Origin: Pleodorina starrii
Lineage: Eukaryota > Chlorophyta > Chlorophyceae > Chlamydomonadales > Volvocaceae
Length of the DNA stretch: 64,000 nucleotides
Direction of reading: 5' to 3'
NCBI GenBank assembly: GCA_030267565.1
Contig: BRXU01000088.1
Coordinates: 1-64,000 of the forward strand
Shown piece after piece: positions 1 through 11,170 of the stretch. Positions within the stretch are counted from its first letter, which is position 1. Every line of letters begins with the position of its first letter. The position numbers and the translations under genes were made by a program. The notes beneath the pieces were generated by a model. It worked only from the letters and a program-made list of their open reading frames with translations, was not told the origin of the DNA and did no database searches.

Positions 1-17
1 GGTTTTGGGGGGGGCCC
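1..17. other. Left edge of window before the 7-bp array
   Basis: Seventeen bases, GGTTTTGGGGGGGGCCC, precede the first full GGTGCCC unit. They contain one TTTTGGGG, which is a ciliate-type telomere word, but it occurs only once. I see no function here. It may be a degenerate unit or a sequencing edge. Confidence 0.5.
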
Positions 18-3000
18 GGTGCCCGGTGCCCGGTGCCCGGTGCCCGGTGCCCGGTGCCCGGTGCCCGGTGCCCGGTGCCCGGTGCCCGGTGCCCTGTTCC
101 CGGAGCCAGGTGCCCGGTGCCCTGTGCCCGGTGCCAGGTGCCCGGTGCCCGGTGCCCGGTGCCCGGTGCCCGGTGCCCGGTGCCCGGTGCCCGGTGCCCG
201 GTGCCCGGTGCCCGGTGCCCGGTGCCCGGTGCCCGGTGCCCGGTGCCCGGTGCCCGGTGCCCGGTGCCCGGTGCCCGGTGCCCGGTGCCCGGTGCCCGGT
301 GCCCGGTGCCCGGTGCCCGGTGCCCGGTGCCCGGTGCCCGGTGCCCGGTGCCGGTGCCCGGTGCCCGGTGCCCGGTGCCCGGTGCCCGGTGCCCGGTGCC
401 CGGTGCCCGGTGCCCGGTGCCCGGTGCCCGGTGCCCGGTGCGCTGTGCCCGGTGCCCGGTGCCCGGTGCCCGGTGCCCGGTGCCCGGTGCCCGGTGCCCG
501 GTGCCCGGTGCCCGGTGCCCGGTGCCCGGTGCCCGGTGCCCGGTGCCCGGTGCCCGGTGCCCGGTGCCCGGTGCCCGGTGCCCGGTGCCCGGTGCCCGGT
601 GCCCGGTGCCCGGTGCCCGGTGCCCGGCGGGCCGCCGGTGCCCGGTGCCCGGTGCCCGGTGCCCGGTGCCCGGTGCCCGGTGCCCGGTGCCCGGTGCCCG
701 GTGCCCGGTGCCCGGTGCCCGGTGCCCGGTGCCCGGTGCCCGGTGCCCGGTGCCGGCCCGGTGCCCGGTGCCCGGCCCCCGGTGCCCGGTGCCCGGTGCC
801 CGGTGCCCGGTGCCCGGTGCCCGGTGCCCGGTGCCCGGTGCCCGGTGCCCGGTGCCCGGTGCCCGGTGCCCGGTGCCCGGTGCCCGGTGCCCGGTGCCCG
901 GCGGTGCCCGGTGCCCGGTGCCCGGTGCCCGGTGCCCGGTGCCCGGTGCCCGGTGCCCGGTGCCCGGTGCCCGGTGCCCGGTGCCCGGTGCCCGGTGCCC
1001 GGTGCCGGTGCCCGGTGCCCGGTGCCCGGTGCCCGGTGCCCGGTGCCCGGTGCCCGGTGCCGGTGCCCGGTGCCCGGTGCCCGGTGCCCGGTGCCCGGTG
1101 CCCGGTGCCCGGTGCCCGGTGCCCGGTGCCCGGTGCCCGGTGCCCGGTGCCCGGTGCCCGGTGCCCGGTGCCCGGTGCCCGGTGCCCGGTGCCGGTGGCC
1201 GGGGGCCGGTGGCCGGTTGCCCGGTGCCGGTTGCCCGTTGCCCGTTGCCCGGTGCCGGGTGCCGGTTGCCGGTGCCCGGTGCCCGGTGCCCGGTGCCCGG
1301 TGCCCGGTGCCCGGTGCCCGGTGCCCGGTGCCCGGTGCCCGGTGCCCGGTGCCCGGTGCCCGGTGCCCGGTGCCCGGTGCCCGGTGCCCGGTGCCCGGTG
1401 CCCGGTGCCCGGTGCCCGGTGCCGGGTGCGCGGTGCGCGGTGCCCGGTGCCCGGTGCCCGGTGCCCCCCGCCCGGTGCCCGGTGCCCGGTGCCCGGTGCC
1501 CGGTGCCCGGTGCCCGGTGCCCGGTGCCCGGTGCCCGGTGCCCGGTGCCCGGTGCCCGGTGCCCGGTGCCCGGTGCCCGGTGCCCGGTGCCCGGTGCCCG
1601 GTGCCCGGTGCCCGGTGCCCGGTGCCCGGTGCCCGGTGCCCGGTGCCCGGTGCCCGGTGCCCGGTGCCCGGTGCCCGGTGCCCGGTGCCCGGTGCCCGGT
1701 GCCCGGTGCCCGGTGCCCGGTGCCCGGTGCCCGGTGCCCGGTGCCCGGTGCCCGGTGCGCGGTGCCCGGTGCCCGGTGCCGGTGCCCGGTGCCCGGTGCC
1801 CGGTGCCCGGTGCCCGGTGCCCGGTGCCCGGTGCCCGGTGCCCGGTGCCCGGTGCCCGGTGCCCGGTGCCCCGGTGCCCGGTGCCCGGTGCCCGGTGCCC
1901 GGTGCCCGGTGCCCGGTGCCCGGTGCCCGGTGCCGGTGCCCGGTGCCCGGTGCCCGGTGCCCGTTGCCCGGTGCCCGGTGCCCGGTGCCCGGTGCCCGGT
2001 GCCCGGTGCCCGGTGCCCGGTGCCCGGTGCCCGGTGCCCGGTGCCCGGTGCCCGGTGCCCGGTGCCCGGTGCCCGGTGGCCCGGTGCCCGGTGCCCGGTG
2101 CCCGGTGCCCGGTGCCCGGTGCCCGGTGCCCGGTGCCCGGTGCCCGGTGCCCGGTGCCCGGTGCCCGGTGCCCGGTGCCCGGTGCCCGGTGCCCGGTGCC
2201 CGGTGCCCGGTGCCCGGTGCCCGGTGCCCGGTGCCCGGTGCCCGGTGCCCACGGTGCCCGGTGCCCGGTGTGCCCGGTGCCCGGTGCCCGGTGCCCGGTG
2301 CCCGGTGCCCGGTGCCCGGTGCCCGGTGGCCCGGGGCCGGTGCCCGGTGCCCGGTGCCCGGTGCCCGGTGCCCGGTGCCCGGTGCCCGGTGCCCGGTGCC
2401 CGGTGCCCGGTGCCCGGTGCCCGGTGCCCGGTGCCCGGTGCCCGGTGCCCGGTGCCCGGTGCCCGGTGCCCGGTGCCCGGTGCCCGGTGCCCGGTGCCCG
2501 GTGCCCGGTGCCCGGTGCCCGGTGCCCGGTGCCCGGTCTCCCCGGTGCCCGGTGCCCGGTGCCCGGTGCCCGGTGCCCGGTGCCCGGTGCCCGGTGCCCG
2601 GTGCCCGGTGCCGTGTGCCCGGTGCCCCGGTGCCCGGTGCCCGGTGCCGGTGCCCGGTGCCCGTGTGCCCGGTGCCCGGTGCCGGAGCCCGGTGCCCGGT
2701 GACCTGTGCCCGGTGCCCGGTGCCCGGTGCCCGGTGCCCGGTGCCCGGTGCCCGGTGCCCGGTGCCCGGTGCCCGGTGCCCGGTGCCCGGTGCCCGGTGC
2801 CCGGTGCCCGGTGCCCGGTGCCCGGTGCCCGGTCTCCCCGGTGCCCGGTGCCCGGTGCCCGGTGCCCGGTGCCCGGTGCCCGGTGCCCGGTGCCCGGTGC
2901 CCGGTGCCCGGTGCCCGGTGCCCGGTGCCCGGTGCCCGGTGCCCGGTGCCCGGTGCCCGGTGCCCGGTGCCCGGTGCCCGGTGCCCGGTGCCCGGTGCCC

Positions 3001-6000
3001 GGTGCCCGGTGCCCGGTGCCCGGTGCCCGGTGCCCGGTGCGGGGTGCCCGGGGCCCGGGGCCCGGTGCCCGGTGCCGGTGCCCGGTGCCCGGTGCCCGGT
3101 GCCCGGTGCCCGGTGCCCGGTGCCCGGTGCCCGGTGCCCGGTGCCCGGTGCCCGGTGCCCGGTGCCCGGTGCCCGGTGCCCGGTGCCCGGTGCCCGGTGC
3201 CCGGTGCCCGGTGCCCGGTGCCCGGTGCCCGGTGCCCGGTGCCCGGTGCCCGGTGCCCGGTGCCCGGTGCCCGGTGCCCGGTGCCCGGTGCCCGGTGCCC
3301 GGTGCCCGGTGCCCGGTGCCCGGTGCCCGGTGCCCGGTGCCGGTGCCCGGTGCCCGGTGCCCCGGTGCCCGCGGTGCCCGGTGCCCGTGCCCCGGGTGCC
3401 GGTGCCCGGTGCCCGGTGCCCGGTGCCCCGGTGCCCGGTGCCCGGTGCCCGGTGCCGGTGCCCGGTGCCCGGTGCCCGGTGCCGGTGCCCGGTGCCCGGT
3501 GCCGGTGCCCGGTGCCCGGTGCCCGGTGCCCGGTGCCCGGTGCCCGGTGCCCGGTGCCCGGTGCCCGGTGCCCGGTGCCCGGTGCCCGGTCGGCGGGGCC
3601 CGGTCCCCGGTGCCCGGTGCCCGGTGCCCGGTGCCCGGTGCCCGGTGCCCGGTGCCCGGTGCCCGGTGCCCGGTGCCCGGTGCCCGGTGCCCGGTGCCCG
3701 GTGCCGGTGCCCGGTGCCCGGTGCCCGGTGCCGGTGCCCGGTGCCCGGTGCCCGGTGCCCGGTGCCCGGTGCCCGGTGCCCGGTGCCCGGTGCCCGGTGC
3801 CCGGTGCCCGGTGCCCGGTTGCGCGGTGCCGGTGCCCGGTGCCCGGTGCCCGGTGCCCTGGTGCCCCGGTGCCCGGTGCCCGGTGCCCGGTGCCCGGTGC
3901 CCGGTGCCCGGTGCCCGGTGCCCGGTGCCCGGTGCCCGGTGCCCGGTGCCCGGTGCCCGGTGCCCGGTGCCCGGTGCCCGGTGCCCGGTGCCCGGTGCCC
4001 GGTGCCCGGTGCCCGGTGCCCGGTGCCCGGTGCCCGGTGCCCGGTGCCCGGTGCCCGGTGCCCGGTGCCCGGTGCCCGGTGCCCGGTGCCCGGTGCCCGG
4101 TGCCCGGTGCCCGGTGCCCGGTGCCCGGTGCCCGGTGCCCGGTGCCCGGTGCCGGTGCCCGGTGCCCGGTGCCCGGTGCCCGGTGCCCGGTGCCCGGTGC
4201 CCGGTGCCCGGTGCCCGGTGCCCGGTGCCCGGTGCCCGGTGCCCGGTGCCCGGTGCCCGGTGCCCGGTGCCCGGTGCCGGTGCCCGGTGCCGGTGCCCGG
4301 TGCCCGGTGCCCGGTGCCCGGTGCCCGGTGCCCGGTGCCCGGTGCCCGGTGCCCGGTGCCCGGTGCCCGGTGCCCGGTGCCCGGTGCCGGTGCCCGGTGC
4401 CCGGTGCCCGGTGCCCGGTGCCCGGTGCCCGGTGCCCGGTGCCCGGTGCCCGGTGCCCGGTGCCCGGTGCCCGGTGCCCGGTGCCCGGTGCCCCGGTGCC
4501 CGGTGCCCGGTGCCCGGTGCCCGGTGCCCGGTGCCCGGTGCCCGGTGCCCGGTGCCCGGTGCCCGGTGCCCGGTGCCCGGTGCCCGGTGCCCGGTGCCCG
4601 GTGCCCGGTGCCCGGTGCCCGGTGCCCGGTGCCCGGTGCCCGGTGCCCGGTGCCCGGTGCCGGTGCCCGGTGCCGGTGCCCGGTGCCCGGTGCCCGGTGC
4701 CCGGTGCCCGGTGCCCGGTGCCGGTGCCCGGTGCCCGGTGCCCGGTGCCCGGTGCCCGGTGCCCGGTGCCCGGTGCCCGGTGCCCGGTGCCCGGTGCCCG
4801 GTGCCCGGTGCCCGGTGCCCGGTGCCCGGTGCCCGGTGCCCGGTGCCCGGTGCCCGGTGCCCGGTGCCCGGTGCCCGGTGCCCGGTGCCCGGTGCCCGGT
4901 GCCCGGTGGTGCCCGGTGCCCGGTGCCCGGTGCCCGGTGCCCGGTGCCCGGTGCCCGGTGCCCGGTGCCCGGTGCCCGGTGCCCGGTGCCCGGTGCCCGG
5001 TGCCCGGTGCCCGGTGCCGGTTGCCGGGTGGCCGGTGCCGGGTGCCCGGTGCCCCGCGCCCGGTGCCCGGTGCCCGGCCCCCGGTGCCCGGTGCCCGGTG
5101 CCCGGTGCCCGGTGCCCGGTGCCCGGTGCCCGGTGCCCGGTGCCCGGTGCCCGGTGCCCGGTGCCCGGTGCCCGGTGCCCGGTGCCCGGTGCCCGGTGCC
5201 CGGTGCCCGGTGCCCGGTGCCCGGTGCCCGCTGCCCGGTCCCCGGTGCCCGGTGCCCGGTGCCCGGTGCCCGGTGCCCGGTGCCCGGTGCCCGGTGCCCG
5301 GTGCCCGGTGCCCGGTGCCCGGTGCCCGGTGCCCGGTGCCCGGTGCCCGGTGCCCGGTGCCCGGTGCCCGGTGCCCGGTGCGCGGTGCCCGGTGCGCGGC
5401 GGTCGGCCGGTGCCCGGTGCCCGGTGCCCGGTGCCCGGTGCCCGGTGCCGGTGCCCGGTGCCCGGTGCCCGGTGCCCGGTGCCCGGTGCCCGGTGCCCGG
5501 TGCCGGTGCCCGGTGCCCGGTGCCCGGTGCCCGGTGCCCGGTGCCCGGTGCCCGGTGCCCGGTGCCCGGTGCCCGGTGCCCGGTGCCCGGTGCCCGGTGC
5601 CCGGTGCCCGGTGCCCGGTGCCCGGTGCCCGGTGCCCGGTGCCCGGTGCCCGGTGCCCGGTGCCCGGTGCCCGGTGCCCGGTGCCCGGTGCCCGGTGCCC
5701 GGTGCCCGGTGCCCGGTGCCCGGTGCCCGGTGCCCGGTGCCCGGTGCCCGGTGCCCGGTGCCCGGTGCCCGGTGCCCGGTGCCCGGTGCCCGGTGCCCGG
5801 TGCCCGGTGCCCGGTGCCCGGTGCCCGGTGCCCGGTGCCCGGTGCCCGGTGCCCGGTGCCCGGTGCCCGGTGCCCGGTGCCCGGTGCCCGGTGCCCGGTG
5901 CCCGGTGCCCGGTGCCCGGTGCCCGGTGCCCGGTGCCCGGTGCCCGGTGCCCGGTGCCCGGTGCCCGGTGCCCGGTGCCCGGTGCCCGGTGCCCGGTGCC

Positions 6001-9000
6001 CGGTGCCCGGTGCCCGGTGCCCGGTGCCCGGTGCCCGGTGCCCGGTGCCGGGAGCCCGGTGCCCGGTGCCCGGTGCCCGGTGCCCGGTGCCCGGTGCCCG
6101 GTGCCCGGTGCCCGGTGCCCGGTGCCCGGTGCCCGGTGCCCGGTGCCCGGTGCCCGGTGCCCGGTGCCCGGTGCCCGGTGACCGGTGCCCGGTGCCCGGT
6201 GCCCGGTGCCCGGTGCCCGGTGCCCGGTGCCCGGTGCCCGGTGCCCGGTGCCCGGTGCCCGGTGCCCGGTGCCCGGTGCCCGGTGCCGGTGCCCGGTGCC
6301 CGGTGCCCGGTGCCCGGTGCCCGGTGCCCGGTGCCCGGTGCCCGGTGCCCGGTGCCCGGTGCCCGGTGCCCGGTGCCCGGTGCCCGGTGCCCGGTGCCCG
6401 GTGCCCGGTGCCCGGTGCCCGGTGCCCGGTGCCCGGTGCCCGGTGCCCGGTGCCCGGTGCCCGGTTGCCCGGTGCCCGGTGCCCGGTGCCCGGTGCCCGG
6501 TGCCCGGTGCCCGGTGCCCGGTGCCCGGTGCCCGGTGCCCGGTGCCCGGTGCCCGGTGCCCGGTGCCGGTGCCCGGTGCCCGGTGCCCGGTGCCCGGTGC
6601 CCGGTGCCCGGTGCCCGGTGCCCGGTGCCCGGTGCCCGGTGCCCGGTGCCCGGTGCCCGGTGCCCGGTGCCCGGTGCCCGGTGCCCGGTGCCCGGTGCCG
6701 GTGCCCGGTGCCCGGTGCCCGGTGCCCGGTGCCCGGTGCCCGGTGCCCGGTGCCCGGTGCCCGGTGCCCGGTGCCCGGTGCCCGGTGCCCGGTGCCCGGT
6801 GCCCGGTGCCCGGTGCCCGGTGCCCGGTGCCCGGTGCCGGGTGCCCGGTGCCGGGTGCCCGGTGCCCGGTGCCCGGTGCCCGGTGCCCGGTGCCCGGTGC
6901 CCGGTGCCCGGTGCCCGGTGCCCGGTGCCCCGGTGCCCGGTGCCCGGTGCCCGGTGCCCGGTGCCCGGTGCCCGGTGCCCGGTGCCCGGTGCCCGGTGCC
7001 CGGTGCCCGGTGCCCGGTGCCCGGTGCCCGGTGCCCGGTGCCCGGTGCCCGGTGCCCGGTGCCCGGTGCCCGGTGCCCGGTGCCCGGTGCCCGGTGCCCG
7101 GTGCCCGGTGCCCGGTGCCGGTGCCCGGTGCCCGGCGCCCGGTGCCCGGTGCCCGGTGCCCGGTGCCCGGTGCCCGGTGCCCGGTGCCCGGTGCCCGGTG
7201 CCCGGTGCCCGGTGCCCGGTGCCCGGTGCCCGGTGCCGGTGCCGGTGCCCGGTGCCCCCCGGTGCCCGGTGCCGGTGCCCGGTGCCCGGTGCCCGGTGCC
7301 CGGTGCCCGGTGCCCGGTGCCCGGTGCCGGTGCCCGGTGCCCGGTGCCCGGTGCCCGGTGCCCGGTGCCCGGTGCCCGGTGCCCGGTGCCCGGTGCCGGT
7401 GCCCGGTGCCCGGTGCCCGGTGCCCGGTGCCCGGTGCCCGGTGCCCGGTGCCCGGTGCCCGGTGCCCGGTGCCCGGTGCCCGGTGCCCGGTGCCCGGTGC
7501 CCGGTGCCCGGTGCCCGGTGCCCGGTGCCCGGTGCCCGGTGCCCGGTGCCCGGTGCCCGGTGCCCGGTGCCGGTGCGTGCCGGTGCCCGGTGCCCGGTGC
7601 CCGGTGCCCGGTGCCCGGTGCCCGGTGCCCGGTGCCCGGTGCCCGGTGCCCGGTGCCCGGTGCCGGGTGCCCGGTGCCGGAGCCCGGTGCACGGTGCCCG
7701 GTGCCCGGTGCCCGGTGCCCGGCCCGGTGCCCGGTGCCCGGTGCCGGTGCCCGGTGCCCGGTGCCCGGTGCCCGGTGGTGCCCGGTGCCCGGTGCCCGGT
7801 GCCCGGTGCCCGGTGCCCGGTGCCCGGTGCCGGTGCCCGGTGCCCGGTGCCCGGTGCCCGGTGCCGGTGCCCGGTGCCCGGTGCCCGGTGCCCGGGGCCC
7901 GGTGCCCGGTGCCCGGTGCCCCGGTGCCCGGTGCCCGGTGCCCGGTGCCCGGTGCCCGGTGCCCGGTGCCCGGTGCCCGGTGCCCGGTGCCCGGTGCCCG
8001 GTGCCCGGTGCCCGGTGCCCGGTGCCGGTGCCCGGTGCCCGGTGCCCGGTGCCCGGTGCCCGGTGCCGGTGCCCGGCGCCCGGTGCCCGGTGCCCGGTGC
8101 CCGGTGCCCGGTGCCCGGTGCCGGTGCCCGGTCCCCGGTGCCCGGAGCCCGGGGTGACCGGCGCCCGGTGCCCGGTGCCCGGTGCCCGGTGCCCGGTGCC
8201 CGGTGCCCGGTGCCCGGTGCCCGGTGCCCGGTGCCCGGTGCCCGGTGCCCGGTGCCCGGTGCCCGGTGCCCGGTGCCCGGTGCCCGGTGCCCGGTGCCCG
8301 GTGCCGGGTGCCCGGTGCCCGGTGCCCGGTGCCCGGTGCCCGGTGCCCGGTGCCCGGTGCCCGGTGCCCGGTGCCCGGTGCCCGGTGCCCGGTGCCCGGT
8401 GCCCGGTGCCCGGTGCCCGGTGCCCGGTGCCCGGTGCCCGGTGCCCGGTGCCCGGTGCCCGGTGCCCGGTGCCCGGTGCCCGGTGCCCGGTGCCCGGTGC
8501 CCGGTGCCGGTGCCCGGTGCCCGGTGCCCGGTGCCCGGTGCCCGGTGCCCGGTGCCCGGTGCCCGGTGCCCGGTGCCCGGTGCCCGGTGCCCGGTGCCGG
8601 TGCCGGTGCCGGTGCCGGTGCCCGGTGCCCGGTGCCCGGTGCCCGGTGCCCGGTGCCCGGTGCCCGGTGCCGGTGCCCGGTGCCCGGTGCCCGGTGCCCG
8701 GTGCCCGGTGCCCGGTGCCCGGTGCCCGGTGCCCGGTGCCCGGTGCCCGGTGCCCGGTGCCCGGTGCCCGGTGCCCGGTGCCGGTGCCCGGTGCCCGGTG
8801 CCCGGTGCCCGGTGCCCGGTGCCCGGTGCCCGGTGCCCGGTGCCCGGTGCCCGGTGCCCGGTGCCCGGTGCCCGGTGCCCGGTGCCCGGTGCCCGGTGCC
8901 CGGTGCCCGGTGCCCGGTGCCCGGTGCCCGGTGCCCGGTGCCCGGTGCCCGGTGCCCGCTGCCCGGTGCCCGGTGCCCGGTGCCCGGTGCCCGGTGCCCG

Positions 9001-11170
9001 GTGCCCGGTGCCCGGTGCCCGGTGCCCGGTGCCCGGTGCCCGGTGCCCGGTGCCCGGTGCCCGGTGCCCGGTGCCCGGTGCCCGGTGCCCGGTGCCGGTG
9101 CCCGGTGCCCGGTGCCCGGTGCCCGGTGCCCGGTGCCCGGTGCCCGGTGCCCGGTGCCCGGTGCCCGGTGCCCGGTGCCCGTGCCCGTGCCCGGGGCGCC
9201 GGTGCCCGGTGCCCGGTGCCCGGTGCCCGGTGCCCGGTGCCCGGTGCCCGGTGCCCGGTGCCCGGTGCCCGGTGCCCGGTGCCCGGTGCCCGGTGCCGGT
9301 GCCCGGTGCCCGGTGCCCGGTGCCCGGTGCCCGGTGCCCGGTGCCCGGTGCCCGGTGCCCGGTGCCCGGTGCCCGGTGCCCGGTGCCCGGTGCCCGGTGC
9401 CCGGTGCCGGTGCCCGGTGCCCGGTGCCCGGTGCCCGGTGCCCGGTGCCCGGTGCCCGGTGCCCGGTGCCCGGTGCCCGGTGCCCGGTGCCCGGTGCCCG
9501 GTGCCCGGTGCCCGGTGCCCGGTGCCCGGTGCCCGGTGCCCGGTGCCCGGTGCCGGTGCCCGGTGCCCGGTGCCCGGTGCCCGGTCCCCGGCCCCCGGTG
9601 CCCGGTGCCCGGTCCCCGGTGAGCGGTGCCCGGTGCCCGGTGCCCGGTGCCCGGTGCCCGGTGCCCGGTGCCCGGTGCCCGGTGCCCGGTGCCCGGTGCC
9701 CGGTGCCCCGGTGCCCGGTGCCCGGTGCCCGGTGCCCGGTGCCCGGTGCCCGGTGCCCGGTGCCCGGTGCCCGGTGCCCGGTGCCCGGTGCCCGGTGCCC
9801 GGTGCCCGGTGCCCGGTGCCCGGCCCGGTGCCCGGTGCCCGGTGCCCGGTGCCCGGTGCCCGGCCCGGTGCCCGGTGCCCGGTGCCCGGTGCCCGGTGCC
9901 CGGTGCCGGTGCCCGGTGCCCGGTGCCCGGTGCCCGGTGCCCGGTGCCCGGTGCCCGGTGCCCGGTGCCCGGTGCCCGGTGCCCGGTGCCCGGTGCCCCG
10001 GTGCCCGGTGCCCGGTGCCTCGGGTGCCCGGTGCCCGGTGCCCGGTGCCCGGTGCCCGGTGCCCGGTGCCCGGTGCCCGGTCCCGTTGCCCGGTGCCCTG
10101 TGCCCGGTGCCCGGTGCCCGGTGCCCGGTGCCCGGTGCCCGGTGCCCGGTGCCCGGTGCCCGGTGCCCGGTGCCCGGTGCCCGGTGCCCGGTGCCCGGTG
10201 CCCGGTGCCCGGTGCCGTGTGCCCGGTGGCCGGTGCCCGGTGCCGGTGCCCGGTGCCCGGTGCCCGGTGCCCGGTGCCCGGTGCCCGGTGCCCGGTCCCG
10301 GGGGCCCGGTGCCCGGTGCCCGGTGCCCGGTGCCCGGTGCCCGGTGCCCGGTGCCCGGTGCCCGGTGCCCGGTGCCCGTGCCCGGGGCCCGGTGCCCGGT
10401 GCCCGTGCCCGGTGCCCGGTGCCCGGTGCCCGGTGCCCGGTGCCCGGTGCCCGGTGCCCGGTGCCCGGTGCCCGGTGCCCGGTGCCCGGTGCCCGGTGCC
10501 CGGGTGCCGGGTGCCCGGTGCCCGGTGCCGGTGCCCGGTGCCCGGTGCCCGGTGCCCGGTGCCCGGTGCCCGGTGCCCGGTGCCCGTAGCCCGCAGCCCG
10601 GTGCCCCGGTGCCCGGTGCCCGGTGCCCGGTGCCCGGTGCCCGGTGCCCCGGAGCCCGGTGCCCGGAGCCCTGTGCCCGGTGCCCGGTGCCCGGTGCCCG
10701 GTGCCGGGTGCCCGGTGCCCGGTGCCCGGTGCCCGGTGCCCGGTGCCCGGTGCCCGGTGCCCGGTGCCCGTGCCGGTGCCCGGTGCCCGGTGCCCGGTGC
10801 CCGGTGCCCGGTGCCCGGTGCCCGGTGCCCGGTGCCCGGTGCCCGGTGCCCCGGTGCCCGGTGCCCGGTGCCCGGTGCCCGGTGCCCGGTGCCCGGTGCC
10901 CGGTGCCCGGTGCCCGGTGCCCGGTGCCCGGTGCCCGGTGCCCGGTGCCCGGTGCCCGGTGCCCGGTGCCCGGTGCCCGGTGCCCGGTGCCCGGTGCCCG
11001 GTGCCCGGTGCCCGGTGCCCGGTGCCCGGTGCCCGGTGCCCGGTGCCCGGTGCCCGGTGCCCGGTGCCCGGTGCCCGTGCCCGGTGCCCGGTGCCCGGTG
11101 CCCGGTGCCCGGTGCCCGGTGCCCGGTGCCCGTGCCCGGTGCCCGGTGCCCGGTGCCCGTGCCCGGAGCC
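18..11170 (+). repeat. 7-bp minisatellite (GGTGCCC)n, heterogeneous part
   Basis: About 11.1 kb of head-to-tail GGTGCCC units, roughly 1,600 copies. The main variants are 6-bp units lacking one C (GGTGCC), 8-bp units with an extra C, a recurrent T-to-A change giving GGAGCCC (for example near 2683, 6052, 8150, 10651 and 11164), and short scrambled patches. Seven is coprime with three and the unit makes no stop codon, so every frame stays open for kilobases. The plus strand reads as a PGARCPV heptapeptide and the minus strand as GHRAPGT. These frames are artefacts of the period, not genes. The minus strand (GGGCACC) puts GGG runs four bases apart, which fits the canonical G-quadruplex pattern. 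I see no unique sequence or gene inside. Confidence 0.97.
1192..1275 (+). repeat. Scrambled island in the 7-bp array
   Basis: In this patch the regular GGTGCCC rhythm breaks into GGTGGCC, GGGGGCC, GGTTGCC and CGTTGCC variants clustered over about 80 bases, then the regular array resumes. A similar but shorter patch lies at about 5017-5075. Clustered substitutions of this kind suggest local error-prone repair or an older surviving piece of array. Basecalling error in a GC-rich tract is an alternative. Confidence 0.6.

Noticed and set aside
3..10. TTTTGGGG as a ciliate-type telomere repeat at the window edge
   Set aside because: It occurs once only, with no tandem copies, and lies next to an unrelated minisatellite.
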